Below, one piece after another: positions 22,401 through 33,403 of a stretch of 64,000 bases of DNA; the first letter of the stretch is position 1, and every line of letters starts with the position of its first letter. Source of the DNA: Garcia nutans (lineage: Eukaryota; Streptophyta; Magnoliopsida; Malpighiales; Euphorbiaceae); NCBI GenBank assembly GCA_947685225.1, contig CANTUV010000002.1:1426001-1490000 (forward strand), in the 5' to 3' direction. The notes below the pieces were generated by a model. The model saw nothing but the letters and a program-made list of their open reading frames with translations. It did no database searches and was not told the DNA's origin. The position numbers and the translations under genes are program-made.

Positions 22401-22901
22401 AATTTAGAGACCATGTTAGAATAAGAGAGCCAGATAAAGGGATCAGCTCCCCAAATTGGAGGTTTAGAGTGATTTTCGTGGACTATATTATATCCTTAGA
22501 TGATTATATGATTTGTTGTATGATTGATATAATGCATTGACATATTAACTGCAATGTTAGTATAGAATCAGAGCATGACACCATATAGGTATATTGGACG
22601 GTATCATTCACTGAGTCGAGATACTCACCTCTATCTCATTATTTTTTTTAGGTTTCCAGGGTGAGTGCTTTTGATATTGTTTAGTGACACCGCTTTCCTT
22701 CCCACGGCAGTGGAATTTATGTATAAACTAATTAAATATTTAAATGTTGAGATATTATATTTGGTATTGTAATTTAATGAATGATGTGATGGTTTGGATA
22801 TTTTCTATTGTTATATTATGTCAAGCTGACTGTGGGGTTTGGCGCCTCAGGTTTCTCAACCCTCAGTGCCAGTCACGTGTCCTTGGGATCAGGTTGTGAC
22901 A
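19427..22901 (+). repeat. 5' LTR of element A (interrupted by a hAT-like element)
   Basis: Begins TGTAATACCCAATAATAATA and ends GGTTGTGACA. It aligns through its length with 41287-43119, apart from the insertion 20600-22330. The start carries AAT/AAG microsatellite runs and purine-rich GAGAGA stretches that give false frames on the minus strand. Confidence 0.9.
20600..22330. mobile_element. hAT-like non-autonomous element, 1731 bp, in the 5' LTR of element A
   Basis: The left end TAAGGGTGAGCA and inverted right end TAGGGCTAAGCA match at 9 of 12 positions and are of the plant hAT type. Flanks are CTCAGCGC (20592-20599) and CTCAGTGC (22331-22338), an 8-bp TSD with one change. The homologous 3' LTR near 42514 reads straight through this site, so the empty allele is visible. 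The inner ends hold TTCGG-type words (GGTTCGGAGCAATCCGG; TTCGGATATTCGGTTCGG). No transposase frame is present. Confidence 0.88.
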
Positions 22902-22905
22902 AAGT

Positions 22906-22917
22906 TAGTATCAAAGC
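22906..22917 (+). promoter_or_regulatory. Primer-binding site of element A (decayed tRNA-Met type)
   Basis: TAGTATCAAAGC stands four bases after the 5' LTR end and differs from the usual TGGTATCAGAGC by two G-to-A changes, as expected from methylated-cytosine decay on the other strand. Confidence 0.8.
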
Positions 22918-23128
22918 TTTTGATTTCTTTTCCTTGGAAAATTAAGATTTACGGAGTATAGCGTCCTTACACATCTTTTTGTGTTATCTTTTCTTTCCAA
23001 TTCTATGGTACCATTTTGTTTGGTGTCCAGTCTATTGTTTGTCATTTCCTTCATTTAATCGTATAATTATATATATATATATATTGGTTTATCCTACTTG
23101 ATTAAAGATCTCTATTTCCTTTTAGAAG

Positions 23129-24390
23129 ATGAGTGAGCGTACGACTAGAGCTGGTGCTAGAGCTCGAGTAGCTGCTAGAGAGCAAGTTGCTTTAGATGAG
23201 GAGAGTTCTACTATTTTGATCGAAGCTGGCCCTAGTAGCCGGTGCAGACATAGACAAACTAGGAAAGAGGCCCCTACAGGTGTAAAGGCTATGTTAGTAG
23301 AGTTTAAGAGGATTATGGCTGATAAGAGCCAGGTTGTTCCTCAAATGGCCCCAGTTGCAGCATCGGCATAGGTATCTTTAAAGCGCTTCATTAAGCAACA
23401 TCCACCAACTTTGTCTAGTGATGAGGAGCATGCATATGATTTTTTGGATAATATTCATGAGATTTGTGTTGAGTTGGGTTGTTCGGATATCAAATCCATT
23501 TATTTGACTGGTTTGAGACTAGAAGATCCTGCACAGGCATGGTATAAGGACTGCATATGACCCAGATATCAGAAGATGACTTAAGAGGAATTTAAAAAGG
23601 GGTTTCTTATTTTTTTGTTACCCTGGATTTTATGCATCGAAAAATGATAGAGCTTGATAGTTTAAGGAAGGATGAGCATACTTCAGTGGCAGAGTTTACC
23701 ACCAAGTTTCTAGGTCTATGCATGTTTGTCCCCACAATGGTAGCAGATGATGAGCTTAAGAAATTCAAATATGTAAGGGCTTTAGGTGATGATTATACCT
23801 CCTTACTCAATGGATGCCAGGGTCAACCTTTTAGTGAGTTGGTTGATACTGCCAAGGATATAGGGTTCACTTTAAAAGAAAGGAAGAAAAGATCTAGAAG
23901 ATCTGATCGGTAGGGAGGACAGGGCACTCACACCTTTTCTAGTCCTAGTGATACTTTTCAGATGGGTACTTATAGTTTAGAGTCACAGGGTTCTTTCAAA
24001 CATAAGGGTAAGAACAAAGATGGCTCTAGACACGGTCGAGGTTACAATGGTAGTAGTGGGGGCTCTAGTTACAGTGGATTGGGTTCTGGTTCAGGTACTT
24101 CCACTTGTGATAGATGTGGTAAAGCTCATCAGGGTCAGTACATGAAGGGATCAAATGTTTGCTTTGGATGTCGTCAACTAGGTCATTTTGCTAGGGATTG
24201 CCCCTTATCAAGAGGATAGAGAGTTTATAATCAAGGGTACACTCAGGGTTCCATGCCTAGTGTGGGCCAACCTATGCAGACATCTTTTTCATCTCAGTTT
24301 GGGAGACAGATGAGTGGCCAGCAGGGCTGTGGTAGGGGTAAAGGCAGAGGACAGAGTCAAGGTCAAAGCTCCAGGTATTCAAGCAGAGGT
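23129..24390 (+). pseudogene. gag of element A (broken)
   Basis: ATG 23129 opens MSERTTRAGARARVAAREQV. After a stop near 23369 the capsid-like part continues (SLKRFIKQHPPTLSSDEE, then DFLDNIHEICVELGCSD and AQAWYKD), typical of plant Ty3 Gag. A further block at 23632-23913 reads ...VAEFTTKFLGL... and ends in a basic KERKKRSRRSDR tail. A CCHC zinc knuckle, CFGCRQLGHFARDC, lies at 24160-24201. At least four stops and a frame change break it. Gag would form the virus-like particle and bind the RNA. Confidence 0.85.
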
Positions 24391-24800
24391 TAGAATCAAG
24401 GATAGACTCGAGTTTTCACCCTTACCTATCAAGATGCTTAGGCTTCTAATGCAGTGGTGGCAGGTAATCTTTCTATATGTTCTTTTATGGCACATGTGTT
24501 CATAGACCTAGGTGCTACACACTCATTTGTATCTCCCCAATTTGTAGTAAAACTTGACATTATGCCAACTAGTTTAGATTGCCCCTTATCAGTTGCAACT
24601 CCTATGAGTGATTCCTTATTGGTGGATACAACCTTTTTAGCATGTCTCATTCTAGTAGAGGGAAGGATTTTACCTGTTGATCTAATTTTTCTGGACGTGA
24701 TGGATTTTGATGTAATTCTTGGTATGGATTGGTTTGCCAAGTCATTATGCTACTCTTGATTACAACTATCAAATTTCAGTAGAGGAGAAATTTAAGCTAT
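24391..24800 (+). pseudogene. Aspartic protease region of element A
   Basis: The frame at 24454-24759 carries FIDLGATHSFVS, the active-site loop of Ty3 protease, with Asp at 24505-24507. The usual D-S/T-G triad is D-L-G here, so the catalytic loop is altered. The downstream ILGMDWF marks the end of the protease fold. A stop follows at 24757. Confidence 0.8.
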
Positions 24801-24959
24801 CAAATTTCTTTAATGTCAAATAAGGAGATCATCTTTCAAATTTTAGGTGATTCTAAATTTTCTTTTAAAGGGAATAGTGACATTATCCCATGTAGCCTCA
24901 TTTCAGCTATCAGCAATAGGACGATGTTGTGTCGTGGCTGTCAAGGGTATTTGGCAATT

Positions 24960-25880
24960 GTTAGGGATGTTTCTGCAGATGTTGAGGAGTTAGCAAGTGT
25001 GTCAGTGGTGAATGAGTTTTCAGATGTTTTCCCTGAAGAGCTCTCAAGATTGGCTCCTGAAAGAGAAATAGAGTTCTGCATCGATTTAGTTCTCAGTACA
25101 AATCCAATATCTATGGCACCTTATGGAATGGCTCCTGTAGGGTTGAAGGAACTTAAGGAACAATTGTAAGATTTTCTGGATAAGGGATTCATCCAACCTA
25201 GTGCTTTGCCTTGGGGTACTTCGGTATTATTTGTGAAGCGCCTCTGCATTGACTACAGGCAGTTGAACAAGGTTACAGTAAAGAATAAATATCTCTTTCT
25301 TAGGATTGATGACTTTTTTTATCAACTTCAGGGAGCTCAATATTTTTTCAAGATTGATCTACAATCGAGGTGCCATTAGTTGAAGATCAGGAGGGAAGAT
25401 ATACCTAAGATGACATTTAGAACTCACTATGGTCATTATAAGTTTCTTGTAATGTCTTTTAGACTCACAAATACACTAGTCGCATTTATGGATTTGATGA
25501 ACAGGGTGTTTATGCCATTATTGGACCGATTTGTTATCATATTTATTAATGACATCTTGGTATATTCAAGGACACCAACAGAATATGCACAACATTTGAG
25601 GATGGTATTACAGACTCTAAGGAATCATCAGTTGTATGCTAAGTTTTCCAAGTGCAAAATTTGGCTTGATAGTGTGAGCTTTTTAGGACATGTTGTTGCT
25701 AAGTATGGCATTATGGTAGACGTTAAAAAGATTGAAGCTATTATGAATTGGCTGCAACCCACAACTATTACTGAGGTCTATAGTTTTTTGGGGTTGGCTG
25801 GGTATTATCGTCACTTTGTCTAAGATTTTGCAATGATAGCAGCTCCTTTGACTTGGTTAACTCATAAAAATGCCAATTTT
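24960..25880 (+). pseudogene. Reverse transcriptase of element A (inactive)
   Basis: Recognisable RT stretches in order: FSDVFPEEL and the MAPYGMAP box (25008-25169), LCIDYRQLNK (about 25233-25269), FKIDLQSR..., then VMSFRLTN, the catalytic box FINDILVYSR (25542-25571) and FLGLAGYYRHFV (to 25820). The catalytic F/Y-x-D-D is FIND: the first of the paired aspartates is Asn (AAT, 25548-25550). About six residues are also missing before LCIDYRQ, and a stop at 25167 and another near 25378 interrupt the frame. The enzyme cannot be functional. Confidence 0.88.
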
Positions 25881-26293
25881 GTCTAAACTGATGTACATGA
25901 GGATAGTTTCCAAAAGGTGAAGGATTGTCTTACTTATGCTCTAGTGTTAGCCTTACCATCTGGGATGGGCGGCAATACCATATATTGTGATGCTTCTAAA
26001 GTTATTATTGGGTCTGTTTTGATTCAGTATGGTAGAGTAATTACTTATGCCACATGACAATTGAAGAAGCAAGAACAAAATTATCCCACTCATGATTTAG
26101 AGATGGCAGCAGTAATCTTTGCACTAAAAATTTGAAGACACTATATATATGGTGAAACTTGTGAAATATACATGGATCACAAAAGCCTGAAGTATATCTT
26201 TGATCAAAGGGACCTAAATATGAGGCTGAGAAGGTGGATAGAACTTCTAAAGGATTATGATTGCACTATTCTTTATCATCCTGGCAAAGCAAA
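25881..26293 (+). pseudogene. RNase H region of element A
   Basis: Continues the RT frame: YCDASKVIIGSVLIQYG, then EQNYPTHDLEMAAVIFALK and IYMDHKSLKYIFDQ, the characteristic RNase H blocks (Asp, Glu and Asp catalytic positions retained). W-to-stop and R-to-stop changes (TGA) break the frame. It is cut at ..YHPGKAN by insertion N1 and resumes at 36842. Confidence 0.85.
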
Positions 26294-29200
26294 TGTAACA
26301 CCCTGATACCCTATATAAGCACTATACATATACCTAGTATACATACAGTAAGTATATAAAGTATAAGGATGCCACTTTTCCTTTTTACTTTTAAAAAAAC
26401 CTGTAACAAAATTTAAACTATAATAGGTCAATATAAAGAACACTTACGAAATCATTGTCTTTATCAAAACTTCACTTATACATTTAATATAACATACTTA
26501 AAGTGGATACATGTATGCATTACCCTCTAGTTGGTCTCGACAAAATCTTACTCTTCTCGTGGCATACCAAAAGACTTCATATCTTCCACCAAGCTACCTG
26601 CGCGATAATACATCCGCGCTAAGCTCGAAAGCTTAGTAGTACAAATATAAAATACAAACATATATCATGGAAACACTAACATATAAAGATATATCAATTC
26701 CATATACTTTTAGTTCTTATTAAGTTTATCCCTTTTCATTTGCACCTTTCATATCTTTCAACTAATTTCATATCTTATACCCATATATACATAACATTTC
26801 TATCAATTCCAACCCATCACTAATATTCACAATCAACATCTCAATACACACATTATACATCATACTAACCATAAGTCACATTTCCAATTAATACAATCAT
26901 TGTCATCAACCACAATTCATCAATTGAATTCACAATCAATGCTAATACACACATTATACATCATACCAATCATAACATTTCTTTATTCACAATTCACCAT
27001 TAGTGCTCATAATCAATATTTCAACACACATATTACATATCATCAACCACATGTCCAATGAAGTATACCAAAGATTTCATTATCCATTTCTTTCAACATT
27101 TGTATATCACATTGACAACAAAGACAGACTCGGGCCCAACAGACACCACTATGTTATTCGGAGTTCAGAGTTACTGCTTTGGTCTATAATCATAATCATC
27201 AAGCCCGTAGGCATCATATATCAATATTTCTATCCATGGATAGTGTAACAGACCCAGTCTCTTGGACCATCAACTCATCATGAGGAGATCCTCAACCCGG
27301 CAAGACTGTTACCAATCATATATTTCATATTCACAATTCTCATGGTGTAACAGACCCAGTCTCTTGGACCTCAATTCAACTCAATTTGAAGAGATCCTCA
27401 ACCCGGCAAGACTGTTACCTTTTTCATTTTATAGGCATGCCTCCAAACCCAGAACTCTGAAGACTGAATAACACATTAAACACATATTTCACTTATTGTT
27501 TCATTATCAATTTCAATCTCAATGCTCATTATCATCTAGGCAAACATGCCTTATTTCTTTCAATTGGATCATCATAGCCAATCACAATGGTTTCACAACA
27601 TATCATATCTCAATCCATATGATACATATAACATCATTGATATAACATTTCAAAATATATTATTCATATAACATATTGTCATTTACAATGCATATAACAT
27701 AACCTTTCATCATTTCTTAAAACACACTAACACCATTCATTATTAGAGCATTTATCATAACAAATTGCACATACCTTAAGAATGATCCTCATTTCTTCCT
27801 ACCTTTCCCATTTCATATTTTATCCACTCTATATATATATATAGCAATTTACATTATTCATTTACATCCACAATATAATAGAGTATTTAACACATTCATC
27901 CAAATGTGTTAAAATTCAAAGACATATAAGGATATACAATCAAATAGAGTTCATGCTTACCTTTTTAATGATCTTCACATCCTTCACATCATTCAATCAT
28001 CACCTTAATCCAATTATATTAACATTATAGTAAACCACTTAACACATTTGCAAACAAATGTATTAAGTCTCAAATCATGTAAATAAATACAATCATATGT
28101 ATTGGTACTTACCTTATGAACACTCACACAACTCTAAGCAATCCTTTCTTCATAAGATTTCTCACTTCTCAAATTAGGGCAAATCACCTTCTTCAAACCC
28201 TAATCCAAAAGGAATATTAGCAAAATGACCATATGAATAGTACATTCTGGTTTTAGACTCCATTTTATCCTTATTTTGAAAAATTGTATAAAATAATCTA
28301 CTTGACTAAAAATTCTAAAATTTTTACAGAATTTATTTTTGTATCTTAAAATCATTACTTTAAAATTTCAGATCAAACTGAACACAAAATCTTGGTCAAA
28401 TAGTTCACCTAACCAGACTGCCCCAATTGCCCTGCATCCTGGCAGCAGTTCTGAACATTGTGAATTCCATAAATCAAATTCAATCAACGTGGTTCCAAAT
28501 TATTTTTCTCAAATACTAGACTAACTAAGCAACAACATATCCAAAATTCAATTGGATATGAGTTTTCTACATTTTATTAAAAATCCCGAAATATAGCTGT
28601 CTCAGTTAAGGTACCTGCTGGAACAGGTCTAATAAAAATAATCTTTCTAAACTCATAACCATTCCAAAATCGAATCAACATATTTTTCAGTCATTTTAGA
28701 CTCATTGAGGCACAACGTATCAAAAATTCACTTCAAGAACATTTTTCTATAATTAATTAAAAATCATACAAGTCACAGCCTTTACTAATTGTAAAACAGA
28801 AAAATTTTCACTAAACACAACTCTTACTCTTCCATCACCAACACCAACCTAGCTTCTTATCTAACAAGCAATCTCAACACTTAAATTCACACCATAAACA
28901 ACTATAATCATCTCATCATCAAATCACAACTCAACTCAAGTATAACTTTCAAAAATAACAAGATCAAACAAGAGAAACTTACCAAATAGTGAAATTCCTT
29001 GAAACTCCAACTTGTAAATTTGAAAGCTTTCTTCACTTTGAGCTTGGAAATAACAAAACCCTCATTTGTTCTTTTGTTTTCCCTTGTCTATGATGAGTTG
29101 GCTAACACAAAGGAGAAGAAGAAGAAATGATAAAGAAAACACAAAGTCAATATGCATTAAATAGCCATCCAAGAGAAAATTACCATAATACCCTCATCCA

Positions 29201-29730
29201 CTTAACTAAGCTTTTGTCTCATATATACCCATATTGGTAATTTCACATCTCACAAATAAAATATCCTCTTCCCTTGACTTTCCATTTTGACCAACATATA
29301 TTTTATATATATCACCATATACACTACATATACACTTCTCTCTACACAATGCATTCTCCAACTACACACATATACATTATCTCTCCATTTCTTTTATCAT
29401 TCACATAAACCATACATAATTACCACTTATCAATCACACATTCAATTCAATAATAACAATATTATCATAACTTCTAGGCTCACTTAGGGATATTACAGAC
29501 TCTCCCTTTGACCAATTTATATGTTATATATATTATCATATACACAACATATAAACTTGTCTCTAAACCGTAAATTTCTTCTCCAAACCACATATACATA
29601 TACATTCTCTTCCAATCTCTTTTCTCTTACAATTTAACACATATATTCAATCCAATATATAACAACAACAACACTAACAACAACATCAACAACATAATCA
29701 AACTTCTAGGGCATATATGAGGATATTACA
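26294..29730 (-). repeat. 3' LTR of N1 (left on the plus strand)
   Basis: Plus strand starts TGTAACACCCTGATACCC and ends GATATTACA. It carries two palindromic modules (27244-27313, 27346-27419) and a partial duplication of its own U3 start (29279-29504 against 29505-29730). Small open frames inside are identical in the other LTR and are not genes. Confidence 0.93.
27244..27419. repeat. Pair of GTAACAG...CTGTTAC palindromic modules in N1 LTR
   Basis: Two modules of about 70-74 bp (27244-27313, 27346-27419) each begin TGTAACAGACCCAGTCTC and end GGCAAGACTGTTACC. Outer bases GTAACAG and CTGTTAC can pair, and an inner near-palindrome (GAGGAGATCCTCA) can form its own stem. The same pair occurs at 34355-34530 and, inverted, in N3. 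Confidence 0.85.
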
Positions 29731-32700
29731 ATTCTCTCCCCCTTAAATAATTTCGTCCTCGAAATTATCTAGTATAATTGTAATTCATTCATAATACCAT
29801 ACCATCTTAACTTCCATATGAAGTTAATTATACGCTTAAGTCGTTATATCATCAAATCATATAGCTTCAACTCTCCTCTTTAGAATCAACCACCTTCTTT
29901 AAATTCCTTAACTCATCATTCTATATGTTTATACATCTTGTTACTTCCTTAATCAAACATTCAAAAGAACTCATTACAATCACTATCTAAATAAACATTT
30001 ATCACCCTTAATAAATAACAAAATCCTGATGTTTTATAAATGGAGTTATTTCTTTAGCATGCTTTTCACTTAACTTACATATTAATACATTACCTTTCAA
30101 CTTATTTAATAAATAATCGATCTTTTTCCCTTTTCCTCATGATTTACAACTATTATAACTCCATTCATTCTTCCAATCACACTTTAAATTTTTTTTTTTT
30201 TACATCAATATATATTATCATGTAAATAACTACACTCTTGGTACAACTATACACATTAAATCTCAATAATAATTCATAATCTTAGCCAAATCTAGATCCA
30301 TTGATTTATCTGTTACAATATATCCACATTCCAATCTTGTTCAACTCCAACCAACAATTAATTTATTCAAAATTATCATTGGATTTCACAATATATATAA
30401 TCTAATTCCATTAAATCCAACTTATTTCCACCTTTTAATTCCTTTAAATCCATATTCAACTTTTTGAAACTATGATCATTAATAACAATTCACTTCCAAT
30501 TATTTTTCAATATACACATAATTTATCTTCTATTATCTTAATACAATTTCCACCAAATTCGCAAGATTATCTCGTACCATATTTATTACTCATGATTCAC
30601 TCATTTAAACTTTAAAACCGTCCACTTATTCACTTCATACCATAAACATATTCAATATAACTTTCAATCACAAATTACACTTTCTCCCATTTATCATCTC
30701 TTTATCTTTATATAACATTACTATAATTACAATAATTGCCTTTTTATTACTCATAACTCAAAATATTATCACAATTCTCTTTCCTTTCTTTACTTTCCAA
30801 AATTATAACCAAATTGTTAACACAAAAGTTATAAACTACACATTTACCAATCATAACTTTCAACCATGTTGCTAGAAACATAATTATCTGTTTCACCAAA
30901 ATTGTGCTACAATCAAATCATTTCAATCCAAATTCTGTGGATAACAAAGCTAACCAACCACACACATAAAACAAATCAGATGGCCATAGGAGCTTAATGG
31001 TCACATTGTAACTTATAGCTCAATACTATTCCTTGATTATTCTGTTTCCAAACTTTTCAATTACACTGCTAAGTTGGATCACAAGGATTACATATCCATT
31101 CTCCAAACTTTGGCTACATCAAGACTTAGCACATTCCAACTTCACTTCAAAACAATTTGTTCTTGATTACTTGATCATTAATAGCCTAATTTATATTCAA
31201 TAATATTATCTTTAACATTTCCTATGCACAACATTTGATCATATACAATTTTTACACAAGTTCGTTCATTACTCTGGTTCCAATTTATCTCTTCTCGAAA
31301 TTTCATACATTATACTTTCTTTTTCCATTACAATCTCTTTCTATACATGTATACATAAAACATTTCCTCATACACATACTTTGAACCTATAACCATATTA
31401 CTGTCCAATATTTCCCAAATAAATTCTCATTTCATCATCATATAAGCAAATATGCTTCATTCATGTTATTTATATCATTATCATGTCTCAAATCACATTA
31501 ATCAATTTATCATAAAAGTATTCATGTATATCATCAATATTCACATTATGCACAACATAACCTTACTCTTATGCATCATCGATATCATTTAATATATTTT
31601 CAATCTCAACATTATATGAATATATGCAATAATGTAGTTCGTACTTACTATTCATAGCTTCTCAAACCATATTCATTTTATGTAATTGCTCAAGTGTTAT
31701 AATCATTTCATTACATTTCTCATTTCATATGCAATTCATTAATCAATGACATTGATGCCTCAACAAATTCACCTTATGCACATCACAACATATAATACAT
31801 TCATATATTAGTCTCATTTTTAAGCCTTTAGATCACAAATTACAAGTCATATCAACATTTAAGTCCCCACGGTCGTGGCCTTCAAGAACCACGGTCGGGG
31901 CATAGAAAACTCTTTTGTGCTACCAAAATGCATAAAGACACAGTCATGTTTGTAACCCCACGGTCGTGGCCCTCACTTGCCACGGCCGTAGCATCCAATC
32001 CGGGACTGTTTTCCAAGACAACTCAAGTATTTTACATTTATTTCTTCTCATTGCACAACATCATTCTTATCCCTTTTTGACATGGCTTAAGTTATTTATC
32101 AATTCCACACATATATACATTCTAACTATAATCATACTTCATAAAATCTTAGTCACATTACTAAGGTGACACCTCTTTCACATTTATTTTTAAATACATT
32201 TAGTATACCATCTTTACATCCATCTTAGCCACATTCCCAATGTAACATCTCTTTCACTTTCATCTATAAAAGCATTTAATATATTTCCATATCCAATTTT
32301 TTTTTAGTGACTTAAAATAGCTCATCTTCATTTACTTATCCACTTCCCTTATTACTTCAAGACAAATTCTCATACTATCAATCACATTACTCAATTCATA
32401 ATACTTTCATATGCAATATTAATCATTTCATCTAGCTCATGTATTGCATATATACTAAACCATCAATATCCAATTAATCTTTATCAAATGCCACTAAAAC
32501 TTTAACTTCTCAACTTACTACTTCACTTAAACTTCAATTTGCCAAACTCATCTTATATATTTTTATATCACAAAGCAATATCAAAACATATACTTTTCAC
32601 AATTATCAAGCTCACTTCAACAATTCAAATATCACATATTACCACCATTATATTGAGCTTTCACAATATCCAAGCATCTCACATTTCTAACATTGAATTC

Positions 32701-33403
32701 ACAATGTCCGTATTAAGATAACAATACCAATGTATGTTTTTACTTAACCCACATCATCTCTTTTTCTTTTAAACAAAATTTTAACTTTACATATCCATTT
32801 GTTTACCATTCAATATATATAAATATATATATCACTCACATATATATACATATGTACATTACATCCAATCATATACACATTGAGCCCAATAGCCTCTATA
32901 CACTTTCCAAGTATAGTTATCACAAATCTCAGTTTCTTAAACCAACATTAATAGACAAGTAATTATATAGGTTACAAACATGCAATACTATGCGTACATT
33001 ACATTTTCAAGTGATCAACTCAATCTTTAATCACTAACATATTATATCACATTAAATTCACATTGTTTGCATTAAAACAACAATGCAAACAACACTATTA
33101 TATGCCCTTACATTAACCAATATTTTTATTTTATTTTAGTTTTCATATCATTTCTTTCTCTAGTTTTTACTTTCAAGTAAAAACCTCATTCAGTCATTAT
33201 CATCCCTCTCATATAATTCAAATTTATCCCACATCATATAATGCCACATCCGAGACCAACCTAGGTGTTAATGCATATGCATGTATTACCAATTACATTT
33301 CAAAACTCTTCTTTTTAATTCCCTTTTTAGTTTTTCAAAACCTTCTCTTTTTAATTTCACTTAGGCGGAGAATCTCGAACCTAAGCTCTGATACCAAAAT
33401 AAT
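29731..33403 (-). other. N1 internal region, non-coding but conserved with N3
   Basis: A PPT (ATTTAAGGGGGAGAAT on the minus strand, plus-strand 29731-29746) adjoins the 3' LTR. A PBS TGGTATCAGAGC (plus-strand 33385-33396) adjoins the 5' LTR. In between there is no frame above about 67 codons. Many stretches match the N3 internal region in reverse, for example CAATTTGCCAAACTCATCTT near 32536. A GC-rich patch with repeated CCACGGTCGTGGC lies at 31867-31992. Confidence 0.85.
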
